Notes under the pieces: generated by a model
The model's database searches: none
Told to the model about the DNA's origin: nothing
Seen by the model: the letters and a program-made list of their open reading frames with translations, nothing else
Part shown: piece after piece, positions 45,058-52,821 of the stretch
Layout: each line of letters starts with the position of its first letter
Position numbering within the stretch: position 1 is the stretch's first letter
Assembly (NCBI RefSeq): GCF_902374955.1
Contig: NZ_CABKRX010000094.1
Location: 248,001 to 312,000 of the forward strand
Source of the DNA: Bacillus massilioanorexius
GTDB lineage: Bacteria > Bacillota > Bacilli > Bacillales > DSM-1321
Reading direction: 5' to 3'
Length of the DNA stretch: 64,000 bases
Program-made: the position numbers and the translations under genes

Positions 45058-46371
45058 ATGCTGCTTACCAAATCCACCATTAAATCATTTCGTTCAATCT
45101 TTTTAATATACATAACGGTTATTTTTATTTTTGGATTTTTGTACTTATTACCTTTTGCTAGAGTTGATTCATTATCAATAATCGATTCATTGTTTGTTTC
45201 TACAAGTGCACTTAGTGTGACAGGCTTATCGACAATCAATGTCGCCGATGAATTGACAAGATGGGGACAAGCATTGCTCATTTTTGAAATGCAATTAGGT
45301 GGAATCGGAATTCTTGTATTAATTAGTTATTTGTTTTTAATGATGGGTAAAAGAATGACGATGTCTAGCATGATATTAATATCTCGAGATCAAAATCAAA
45401 CCAATTTAAAGACGATTAAATCTTTAAGTTTCTCTGTGTTAATCATTGCACTTCTTATTGAAACTATAGCTTTTTTAATGATGTATGGGCAGATTGAGCC
45501 TTATTATTCATCAACGAAGGATGCCGTTTTTATTACGACATTTCATGTTGTCGCCAGTTTTACTAATGCAGGGTTTGACTTATTTGACGGTGGCTTTTCT
45601 AGTTTCCAACATAATCCCATCGTATTATTAACTACATCGGCGACCATTTTTTTAGGAAGTATAGGTTATCCGACGATTATCGAATACATATTTTCTTTTA
45701 AGAAAAGAAAAAGTTTATTTACAAAAATTAACATAAGATTACATTTTATTTTATTATGTTTTGGTACAATTATATATTTTTTTCTTGAATATAAAGGAGC
45801 ATTTGATAAGCTTTCTCTTATCGACAAGTTTTCAAATGCGGTCTTTTTATCTGCTACAAGCAGAAATGGAGGATTATCAACAATTGATTTATCAACTATA
45901 ACTATAACAACTGTTTTAATCATATCTTTATTAATGTTTATCGGAGGAGCTTCGTCAAGTACAGGCGGTGGAATAAGGTTAACGACATTTGCTGTTTTAA
46001 TTGCTAAAATGATTTCCGTTGCGAAATCACAAGAGCACACGGTTATCTACAAAAAAACAATCTCACAAGAGACAATTAATAAATCTTTTCTTATTTTTAT
46101 AAGTTTCATATTATTTATTTTTACTTCAACGGTTATCTTAACTTTATTTGAAAAAGCTCCAATCGAGCAAATATCATTTGAAGTAATTTCGGCATTAACG
46201 AACACAGGGCTGTCTATGGGGATTACTGATCAGCTCGCAGCAGTATCTAAATGTATTTTAATATGTTTGATGGTAATCGGTAGAATCGGTATTTTTACAC
46301 TTATTTATTTTGTATTTAGAGTTGAAAGCTCAAAAGTTAAATATCTTAAAGAAGACATTGCAGTCGGTTAA
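45058..46371 (+). CDS. ktrB: KtrB/KtrD-type potassium channel subunit
   Basis: 437 aa from the ATG 5 nt after AAGGAGG. Trk/Ktr/HKT fold: four M1-P-M2 repeats with selectivity-filter segments around SVTGLST, SFTNAGFD, TSRNGGLST and LTNTGLSMG, each with the conserved glycine. It forms the K+ pathway and needs the RCK partner encoded next. Order (channel then RCK) is opposite to B. subtilis ktrAB, so whether it is KtrB or KtrD is unresolved. Confidence 0.88.
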   Translation: MLLTKSTIKSFRSIFLIYITVIFIFGFLYLLPFARVDSLSIIDSLFVSTSALSVTGLSTINVADELTRWGQALLIFEMQLGGIGILVLISYLFLMMGKRMTMSSMILISRDQNQTNLKTIKSLSFSVLIIALLIETIAFLMMYGQIEPYYSSTKDAVFITTFHVVASFTNAGFDLFDGGFSSFQHNPIVLLTTSATIFLGSIGYPTIIEYIFSFKKRKSLFTKINIRLHFILLCFGTIIYFFLEYKGAFDKLSLIDKFSNAVFLSATSRNGGLSTIDLSTITITTVLIISLLMFIGGASSSTGGGIRLTTFAVLIAKMISVAKSQEHTVIYKKTISQETINKSFLIFISFILFIFTSTVILTLFEKAPIEQISFEVISALTNTGLSMGITDQLAAVSKCILICLMVIGRIGIFTLIYFVFRVESSKVKYLKEDIAVG

Positions 46372-46386
46372 GAGGAAGGTGAAATA

Positions 46387-47040
46387 ATGAAACAGTTTTT
46401 AATAATTGGAGCAGGAAGATATGGGACAGGAATCATTAAAGAATTATTTAAACAAAATGCTGATGTTGTTGTTGGTGATACAGATGAGAAGAAATTAGAC
46501 GAAATAGACCAATATACAACACATTGTTTAATTGGTGATTTTCGAGATAATGATGTATTAGATCAAATAAAAATCGAGGAATTCGATACAGTTTTTATCG
46601 CGATAGGAACAGATGCCTATTCTGCCATATTAATAACGAAAAAAATGAAAGAAAGAAATGCAAAAAGAATCGTTTCTAAGGCAATTAATAGAGAAGTCGG
46701 CGAAATATTACAAAGTATAGGTGCCGACCGTGTGATCTATCCTGAAGAAGAAGCAGGAAAGAAAGTAGCACGGCAAGAAATGATGAATGGTGTATTAGAA
46801 TATTTAGAAATTACGAAGGATGTATCGATAGTGGAGATGGAGGTTCCATCAAGATTATTTGGTAAATCATTAAGCGAATTAGACTTTTCAAGAAAGTATG
46901 ATCTTACAGTATCATTAATTATTCGAGAAGATAAACCGATTGTAACACATTTCGCCAACGTTATTTTTCAACAAGGAGACCGCTTTTTTGTAGTAGGTGA
47001 AAATAGTAAGATAGTTCGTTTTCGAAAAAGAATGGAATAG
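46387..47040 (+). CDS. ktrA: KtrA/KtrC-type RCK regulatory subunit
   Basis: 217 aa soluble protein. RCK_N Rossmann domain with IGAGRYGTG nucleotide motif (ATP/ADP control), then RCK_C domain (about residues 140-217), the site where c-di-AMP binds in characterised relatives. AGAGGAAGGTG before the ATG and a 15-nt gap to the channel gene show one operon. It gates the potassium pore for turgor and pH homeostasis. Confidence 0.88.
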   Translation: MKQFLIIGAGRYGTGIIKELFKQNADVVVGDTDEKKLDEIDQYTTHCLIGDFRDNDVLDQIKIEEFDTVFIAIGTDAYSAILITKKMKERNAKRIVSKAINREVGEILQSIGADRVIYPEEEAGKKVARQEMMNGVLEYLEITKDVSIVEMEVPSRLFGKSLSELDFSRKYDLTVSLIIREDKPIVTHFANVIFQQGDRFFVVGENSKIVRFRKRME

Positions 47041-47084
47041 TTTAATAGAGAAATAGACTCAAAAGAAATTGTGTTATACGTTTA

Positions 47085-47150
47085 GTTGAATTCCATTGCA
47101 GGATACTTGCTTTCCGTGAGGCAGGCGGGTGAGCCTCCTCGGCAAAGATA
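47085..47150. repeat. Decayed Bacillus intergenic repeat (opposite orientation)
   Basis: GCTTTCCGTGAGGCAGGCGG followed by GTGAGCCTCCTCGGC closely matches the 'TTTCCGCGGGG...GTGAGCCTCCTCGGCG' arm of Bacillus intergenic repeats as I remember them. It is the best-preserved remnant in the window. Confidence 0.6.
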
Positions 47151-47223
47151 CATCAGCTTTTATAAACAAGGTAAAATACACTCATAAAAAAGATGATTGC
47201 TAAAAATTATGTAATAGAAGCGT

Positions 47224-47268
47224 AGAGGGGTCCAAAAGTGATGGAGCATAACTTTTGAGACCCCTCTA
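47224..47268. terminator. Stem-loop between ktr operon and amphi-Trp gene
   Basis: AGAGGGGTC-CAAAAGT pairs with ACTTTTG-A-GACCCCTCT. The stem is strong but lacks a clear U-tract on either strand; it probably separates the converging transcripts. Confidence 0.6.
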
Positions 47269-47274
47269 TTGGTT

Positions 47275-47547
47275 TTATCGTATTTCAAGTTTACTTTTTT
47301 CTATTGTAGCTTCATCCCAATCAAATTCTATTTCAAATGAGTGTTTTGAGCCTTTATTCGTATATTTTATTTCTGTTTTAACCGTTCCTTTTGGACAAAC
47401 TTCTATTTCTTTTTCATTTCGAACAAATGTGAATTTCGCTTGCTGTTTCAATTTCTGAGCGATCATTTCAAGCATATTGGCTAATTCTTCAACTGATTGT
47501 TTCTCTTTGTGGTCAATAATTATATTTTTCATTCTAGGTTGTTGCAT
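47275..47547 (-). CDS. Amphi-Trp domain protein
   Basis: 90 aa: a helix rich in K/E/Q (EELANMLEMIAQKLKQQ) followed by a beta-rich part (KFTFVRNEKEIEVCPKGTVK) and FEIEFDWDEA. This fits the small amphi-Trp domain family as I remember it; function unknown. GGGGGAATGA precedes the ATG on the minus strand. Confidence 0.65.
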   Translation of the reverse strand: MQQPRMKNIIIDHKEKQSVEELANMLEMIAQKLKQQAKFTFVRNEKEIEVCPKGTVKTEIKYTNKGSKHSFEIEFDWDEATIEKSKLEIR

Positions 47548-47689
47548 AAGTCATTCCCCCAATAGTTTTTTATATCTTTACCTTTCAATGTTTGAAATGA
47601 AACATTTTTATTGGTCGCTATTTGATGTTCACCATATATGGGCATTTGTCATACGATACAGTATGTTTATAGCGGAAAAGGGGTAGAGG

Positions 47690-48211
47690 ATGATGACAAG
47701 AATTAGGAATAATCAATTGTCTACAACAATACTTCCACCAGCAACAGAATTTGCACCTGTTGAGGGTAGAAAATATACTGTAACACATGATGATGTTAGT
47801 GGTCATATTTTTGTTAGTATAGGATACTCATATGATGAGAGTAATCTAACGGATATGAGAGACGAAGTAATAGCTACATGGGTACCACACTTGGGACAGT
47901 ATGCTTTAATCGGTAAAGTGTATGTGACAGGTGGAGAATTCGATGAAAATACTTCGCAAATTCGGTATATGATCTTTAAAATGGAAATGGAAAAGGCATT
48001 ACGAGCTATTATTGCAGGCGATAATGCGTTTTATCATCATTTACCTTGGTTTTTGGATTTTCCTATTTTTATACATTTTGATAGTATCATAGCAAAATAT
48101 AATCAAGTCATCTATTTTGGCACGCCACGAAATTACTTAAAGAATAATGGTTTAGATGTAACCGATACCATGAATTCCTTATCAAATCATAGAATTAATT
48201 GTGTTGGTTAA
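47690..48211 (+). CDS. Staygreen-family protein
   Basis: 173 aa. APVEGRKYTVTHDDVSGHIF, IATWVPHLGQYALIGKVYV and a HHLPWFLDFPIFIHFDSI segment match the Staygreen family (PF12638) as I remember it. Plant SGR is a magnesium dechelatase that starts chlorophyll breakdown; bacterial homologues exist in non-photosynthetic Firmicutes and their natural substrate is not established. GGGGTAGAGG precedes the ATG. No chlorophyll or porphyrin genes are nearby, and it is a single-gene unit. Confidence 0.8.
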   Translation: MMTRIRNNQLSTTILPPATEFAPVEGRKYTVTHDDVSGHIFVSIGYSYDESNLTDMRDEVIATWVPHLGQYALIGKVYVTGGEFDENTSQIRYMIFKMEMEKALRAIIAGDNAFYHHLPWFLDFPIFIHFDSIIAKYNQVIYFGTPRNYLKNNGLDVTDTMNSLSNHRINCVG

Positions 48212-48227
48212 TGTAAGAGAAACTAAT

Positions 48228-48272
48228 AAAGCAGGTGAAGATAAAGCACTATTTCTTCAGCTGCTTTTATTT
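48228..48272 (+). terminator. Terminator after the Staygreen gene
   Basis: AAAGCAGGTGAAG / CTTCAGCTGCTTT stem with one mismatch, then TTATTTAT. Confidence 0.7.
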
Positions 48273-48441
48273 ATGCTTCATTTAATAAACAGTCATTTAA
48301 GAGTAGACGTTCAATTATTAGAAAATATTTTTTGATAATTTTATATATGTGTATTTATTCACAAGGATAATAGGGTATGTAAATAGTAGTTTCAAAGTTA
48401 TAAGTTTATTAAAAAAACGACGAGAATGGAAGTGAAAAGCT

Positions 48442-48960
48442 ATGCTAATGAGTTCTACATTAAATTGGACAATTTCAGATTCCATAAAAACATGCTTTGA
48501 AAAAGAACAGGTTAATTTTTTCGTTGATGAAAGCAAAAATGTGTATGTTTGTATTAGTAAAAAGAATCCTACCAACCATGAAATTGCTAGCATTAATAGT
48601 CAAAAAGTACGTTTTCGTTTTTATGAACTAGGTGATGCTATATTTTCAATTGTTTGTTTTGGTGAAGATCAGTTGTATAAATTACCTTACAATCCCTTTG
48701 AAACAAGTATTGCTTCATATAAAGGATTAGGGAAAACGCTCACTGTTATACTAGCTGATCTTTCAACGAAAACTGTCTATACAAAATATGAGCTTGAGAT
48801 GGGTGATTGTTTCCGTTATTATTTAGAATCACATTGGGAAAACGCGATGCATAATCCAGAGTGTGATGATTTCTTCTATGATATCTATCATTCAATGGAA
48901 GAGATCCCATTACATCAAGTGTTTCTTGATTGTCCAAATGAAGTTGAATGGTATCGTTAA
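48442..48960 (+). CDS. Hypothetical protein (172 aa)
   Basis: No family recognised. Begins MLMSSTLNWTISDSIKTCFE; no signal peptide or transmembrane helix. The middle is beta-rich (KVRFRFYELGDAIFSIVCFG) and the C-terminus is acidic and aromatic, with six cysteines spread over the protein. Gene evidence: GGAAGTGA before the ATG, a full-length open frame with Bacillus codon usage, and a strong terminator right after the stop. Confidence 0.65.
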   Translation: MLMSSTLNWTISDSIKTCFEKEQVNFFVDESKNVYVCISKKNPTNHEIASINSQKVRFRFYELGDAIFSIVCFGEDQLYKLPYNPFETSIASYKGLGKTLTVILADLSTKTVYTKYELEMGDCFRYYLESHWENAMHNPECDDFFYDIYHSMEEIPLHQVFLDCPNEVEWYR

Positions 48961-48963
48961 TGA

Positions 48964-49000
48964 TAAAAGTTCTATCGATTCTTTTCGGTAGAACTTTTTT
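48964..49000 (+). terminator. Terminator after the 172-aa hypothetical gene
   Basis: AAAAGTTCTATCG / CGGTAGAACTTTT stem (G-U allowed) and T-run. Confidence 0.88.
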
Positions 49001-49109
49001 ATGTAAGAGTTTGATAAACAAGCTATTTTAAAAAAGGGTATCAAAAATGTGAGGTATATCTAGCTCCGTGTGGAATCAACGATCACCAAGTAATAAAAAG
49101 TAAGTACAC

Positions 49110-49153
49110 TGGAACGAAATGTTCTAGGTAATAAAGTTTGCGAAAACGGCTTC
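49110..49153. repeat. Decayed Bacillus intergenic repeat tail
   Basis: GGAACGAAATG, then GTAATAAAGTTTGCGAAAAC and GGC, nearly the same tail as the remnant at 43.8 kb. A TCTAGCTCC piece at 49059 may be part of another copy. Confidence 0.5.
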
Positions 49154-49174
49154 CATATTAAATTTCCTGTTGAA

Positions 49175-49202
49175 TTGACAAAAGCAAAAAAAATGGTAAA
49201 AT
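49175..49202 (+). promoter_or_regulatory. Sigma-A promoter of the tetR-yng operon
   Basis: Perfect TTGACA, a 16-nt spacer and TAAAAT. Predicted initiation near 49209, immediately before the cre palindrome. Confidence 0.72.
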
Positions 49203-49216
49203 ATTCATGTGATAAA

Positions 49217-49230
49217 TGTAAACGTTTACA
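49217..49230. promoter_or_regulatory. Perfect palindromic cre (CcpA) site
   Basis: TGTAAACGTTTACA fits the consensus TGWNANCGNTNWCA at every position and is a complete palindrome. It lies just downstream of the predicted start site, a typical roadblock or repression position. Confidence 0.8.
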
Positions 49231-49245
49231 CTATGGTAATCGGAG

Positions 49246-49905
49246 GTGAATAAATCGGAATTAAAGGATAAGATTATTGAATCGTCTTTGTATTTATTTG
49301 AAAAGCACGGTTTTCATGGTGTTTCTGTTCATCAAATTGTAGAACATAGCGGGACATCTAAAGGTGGATTTTATCATTATTTTCAATCAAAAGATGAATT
49401 ACTTTATGTCATTCATGATTATTTTATTTCTTATGTATTAAGAAATGCTGAAGAAGTAATAGCAACAAGTGATTCTCCAACAGTGAAACTTCATAGAATT
49501 ATTCATTCATTTGTAAAAGTGTTTGACCTCTATAAACCTCATATATCAGTATTCTATCAAGAAAGCAATTATTTAAAACCACAGTATGTAACAATTATTA
49601 AAGAAAAAAGAAATCGCTATCGAAAGATTATTTTCGAAGTATTACAAGCAGGTATGGATGAAGGAGAATTTCGTTCAGAGTTACCAGTTGGTATAACAGC
49701 AATGTCTATTCTAGGGATCGTGAACTGGACATATAAATGGTATAGACCTAATGGCGAAAGTACCATCGAGGAAATCGCTGCCATATATGCAGACATTATT
49801 TTTCAATCTATATGGACGGAAAAAGCCAAACGTAATCTTTCTTATGCTCCTTATCAATTACATACGATGAATAGAAATTACGTTTGTTCACAACAGACCG
49901 ATTAG
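49246..49905 (+). CDS. TetR-family regulator of the leucine/acyl-CoA operon
   Basis: 219 aa. N-terminal helix-turn-helix VSVHQIVEHSGTSKGGFYHYF is typical of TetR regulators; the C-terminal ligand domain is all-helical. It heads the yng operon, so it probably represses it and responds to an acyl-CoA intermediate. The GTG start used here overlaps the only Shine-Dalgarno sequence (CGGAGGTGA), leaving no normal spacing, and no ATG, GTG or TTG occurs at the right distance downstream. The stop codon lies inside a candidate operator. Confidence 0.85.
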   Translation: MNKSELKDKIIESSLYLFEKHGFHGVSVHQIVEHSGTSKGGFYHYFQSKDELLYVIHDYFISYVLRNAEEVIATSDSPTVKLHRIIHSFVKVFDLYKPHISVFYQESNYLKPQYVTIIKEKRNRYRKIIFEVLQAGMDEGEFRSELPVGITAMSILGIVNWTYKWYRPNGESTIEEIAAIYADIIFQSIWTEKAKRNLSYAPYQLHTMNRNYVCSQQTD

Positions 49906-49911
49906 TCGGTC
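49896..49911. promoter_or_regulatory. TetR-type operator between tetR and yngJ
   Basis: GACCGATTAGTCGGTC has perfect 6-bp arms, GACCGA and TCGGTC, a common TetR operator form. It spans the tetR stop codon 20 bp before yngJ. No -10/-35 pair is obvious beside it. Confidence 0.6.
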
Positions 49912-49930
49912 AATTAAGGGAGGAACGTCA

Positions 49931-51073
49931 ATGGAATTCACATTAACAAAAGAGCAACAAATGATTAAAGAAATGGTACAAGAATTTGCAACAAAAGAAA
50001 TAAAGCCAATAGCCATAGAATTAGACCGAGAAGCTCGATTTTCTCAACATTTATTTAAAAGAATGGGGGAGTTAGGTCTATTAGGAATACCTTTTCCTGA
50101 AAAATATGGTGGCTCCGGAGCAGATACGATTTCTTATGCTATTGCAGTGGAGGAAATCGGTAAAGTTTGTGGAGGTACTGGGTTAAGTTATGCGGCAGCA
50201 GTTTCCTTGGGAGCAAGTCCAATCTACTACTTTGGATCCGAAGAACAAAAACAAAAGTATTTGGTACCTCTAGCTAGTGGAGAGGGGATAGCCGCGTTCG
50301 GTTTGACAGAGCCAAATGCTGGATCTGATGCGGGTGGAACACAAACAAAAGCGGAAATAGATGGAGATGAATATGTAATAAACGGTGAAAAGTGCTGGAT
50401 CACTAATGCATCTTATGCAAAAACAGTAACGGTTACAGCAGTAACTGGTAAGGATGAGAGAGGCAAGAATATTATTTCTGCCCTACTTATTCCAGCTGGA
50501 ACACCAGGTATGTCTATTACAACTCCTTATGAAAAAATGGGAGTACGGGCTTCAGATACGACACAAATTGTATTAGATAATGTTCGAGTTCCAAAAGAAA
50601 ATATTTTAGGAGATTCAAAAAAGGGCTTTAAACAATTTCTTTATACACTGGATGGTGGACGGATTTCCATTGCTGCTTTAGCGGTTGGATTAGCACAAGG
50701 TGCATTTGAAAAGGCACTTCAATATGCCAAGGAAAGAAAGCAATTTGGACAGTCAATTTCATCATTTCAAGCCATTCAATTTAAATTAGCTGATATGGCA
50801 ATGGAAATAGAGTTAGCGCGTAATATGGTTTATAAAGCCGCTTGGCTGAAGGATCAAGGTAAACCATTTACAAAAGAAAGTGCATATGCCAAACTTTTTG
50901 CTACTGAAATGGCATTCCGCACTTGCAATCAAGCAATTCAAATTCATGGCGGATACGGCTATATGCGTGAGTATGAAGTTGAGAGGTTTTTAAGAGATGC
51001 CAAATTATTAGAAATTGGAGAGGGGACATCAGAAATACAAAGACTTGTTATCGCTAGACAATTAGGTTGTTAG
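49931..51073 (+). CDS. yngJ: Acyl-CoA dehydrogenase (YngJ type)
   Basis: 380 aa FAD enzyme. Signatures: AFGLTEPNAGSDAGGTQTKA and CWITNASYA in the middle domain, RKQFGQSISSFQAIQFKLADM and IQIHGGYGYMREYEVERFLRDA in the C-terminal domain. The catalytic-base position reads IGEGTSEIQ, with Glu where short- and medium-chain enzymes have it; isovaleryl-CoA dehydrogenases carry Ala there and use another Glu. Context suggests isovaleryl-CoA or short branched acyl-CoAs as substrates. AAGGGAGG before the ATG. Confidence 0.9.
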   Translation: MEFTLTKEQQMIKEMVQEFATKEIKPIAIELDREARFSQHLFKRMGELGLLGIPFPEKYGGSGADTISYAIAVEEIGKVCGGTGLSYAAAVSLGASPIYYFGSEEQKQKYLVPLASGEGIAAFGLTEPNAGSDAGGTQTKAEIDGDEYVINGEKCWITNASYAKTVTVTAVTGKDERGKNIISALLIPAGTPGMSITTPYEKMGVRASDTTQIVLDNVRVPKENILGDSKKGFKQFLYTLDGGRISIAALAVGLAQGAFEKALQYAKERKQFGQSISSFQAIQFKLADMAMEIELARNMVYKAAWLKDQGKPFTKESAYAKLFATEMAFRTCNQAIQIHGGYGYMREYEVERFLRDAKLLEIGEGTSEIQRLVIARQLGC

Positions 51074-51173
51074 AATTCTGAAATTTGCCTCTCTATTAGT
51101 AAATAAAACAATATTAAAAGTATTGCGAATAAATAAAAATAATGTGCAAGCCTTAATAAGGAAGGGTGAAGTT

Positions 51174-52817
51174 ATGTCTAGTATTTTACATACAACAATT
51201 GGACAATTACTTCAAGAAAAGGCAGAAAAACAACCAAATAGAGAAGCGGTTGTATATCATGATCGGAATCTTCGTTATACGTATGCAGAGTTTAATCATA
51301 TTTGTGAAATGGCAGCCAAAGGTTTCATGTCACTTGGAATTGAAAAAGGAGAGCATGTTGCCATATGGTCTACCAATACTCCAGAATGGCTGATATCACA
51401 GTTTTCAACAGGAAAAATGGGGGCAGTATTAGTAACGGTTAACACGAATTACCAAGAGAAAGAATTAGAATACTTATTACGTCAATCCGATAGTACTACT
51501 TTAATTTTAATTGATGCCTTTAAAACGCATAGTTACATGGATACATTATACAAAATAGTGCCAGAGTTAAAATTGGCTCAACCAGGCGCTTTACAATCTA
51601 AAAAACTACCATTTTTAAAAAATATTATTGTATTAGGAGAAAAAGAATATCCAGGAGCTTTCTCATGGAATCATATTTTAGAAATGGGACAGAAAGTAAC
51701 TGATGAAGAACTTAAGGTTCGATTGAATTCTCTTCATTATGATGATGTGATTAACATGCAATATACTTCGGGTACAACAGGCTTTCCAAAGGGAGTAATG
51801 CTAACACACTCTAATCTAGTGAATAATGCAAGAAATATAGCTGAAAGTATGAAGCTGACAAATGAAGATATCATGTGTATTCCAGTGCCTTTTTTTCATT
51901 GCTTTGGCTGTGTGTTAGGAACATTAGCCTGTGTAACTGTTGGGGGAACAATGGTTCCTATTCAGGAATTTGATGCTGCTCAAGTTTTAGAAACTGTTCA
52001 AAATGAAAACTGTACGGCATTACATGGTGTCCCGACAATGTTTATTAATGAGCTGAACTTAGATTCATTTGATTTGTACGATTTATCTTCATTAAGAACC
52101 GGTATAATGGCAGGTTCTAACTGTCCGATTGAAGTCATGAAAGCAGTCGTTGAAAAAATGGGGGCCAGTGAAATTACGATTGCGTACGGTCAAACTGAAA
52201 GCTCACCAGTTATCACTCAAACACGGACAGATGACCCAATTGAGCTCCGTGTTTCATCAGTAGGGAGAGCATTACCTAATGTAGAGGTGAAAATTATCGA
52301 GCCTGGAACAAATCAAGAAGTAGCGTTTGGTGTCCAAGGAGAACTATGTACTCGTGGTTACCATGTAATGAAAGGCTATTATAAAAACGAAGAAGCAACA
52401 AGAGAAGTAATTGATGAAGATAATTGGCTTCATACAGGTGATTTAGCTGTTATGAATGAAGATGGATATGTAATGGTAACTGGCCGTTTGAAAGATATGA
52501 TTATTCGCGGTGGAGAAAACATTTATCCACGTGAAATCGAAGAATTTTTATATACTCATCCGAAAATATTGGATGTTCAAGTAGTTGGGGTACCAGATGC
52601 GGTCTATGGTGAAGAGGTTATGGCATGGATTATTGTTAAAGAGGGTGAGGATATAAAGGCGGAAGATATTCGCAATTTCTGTAAAGGGAAAATTTCTTAT
52701 CATAAAATTCCACGATATATTGAGTTTACAAAAGCCTATCCGATGACAGCCTCTGGAAAAATTCAAAAATATAAACTTCGTGAGCTATCTGAAGAAAGAA
52801 TCCATTCAAAGGGGTGA
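51174..52817 (+). CDS. yngI: Medium/short-chain acyl-CoA synthetase (AMP-forming)
   Basis: 547 aa from the ATG with GGAAGGGTGAAG upstream. ANL superfamily: P-loop YTSGTTGFPKGVMLTHSN, AYGQTESSP, and the hinge region HTGDLAVMNEDGYVMVTGRLKDMIIRGGENIYP split over the A8 motif; C-terminal catalytic lysine in TASGKIQK. Activates a fatty or branched acid such as isovalerate with ATP and CoA. Positional match to B. subtilis yngI; part of the tetR-led operon. Confidence 0.9.
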   Translation: MSSILHTTIGQLLQEKAEKQPNREAVVYHDRNLRYTYAEFNHICEMAAKGFMSLGIEKGEHVAIWSTNTPEWLISQFSTGKMGAVLVTVNTNYQEKELEYLLRQSDSTTLILIDAFKTHSYMDTLYKIVPELKLAQPGALQSKKLPFLKNIIVLGEKEYPGAFSWNHILEMGQKVTDEELKVRLNSLHYDDVINMQYTSGTTGFPKGVMLTHSNLVNNARNIAESMKLTNEDIMCIPVPFFHCFGCVLGTLACVTVGGTMVPIQEFDAAQVLETVQNENCTALHGVPTMFINELNLDSFDLYDLSSLRTGIMAGSNCPIEVMKAVVEKMGASEITIAYGQTESSPVITQTRTDDPIELRVSSVGRALPNVEVKIIEPGTNQEVAFGVQGELCTRGYHVMKGYYKNEEATREVIDEDNWLHTGDLAVMNEDGYVMVTGRLKDMIIRGGENIYPREIEEFLYTHPKILDVQVVGVPDAVYGEEVMAWIIVKEGEDIKAEDIRNFCKGKISYHKIPRYIEFTKAYPMTASGKIQKYKLRELSEERIHSKG

Positions 52818-52821
52818 TATT

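Noticed and set aside
48746..49021. Minus-strand frame of 91 codons over the 172-aa hypothetical gene
   Set aside because: It lies opposite a plus-strand gene that has a better ribosome site and its own terminator, and it runs through that terminator.
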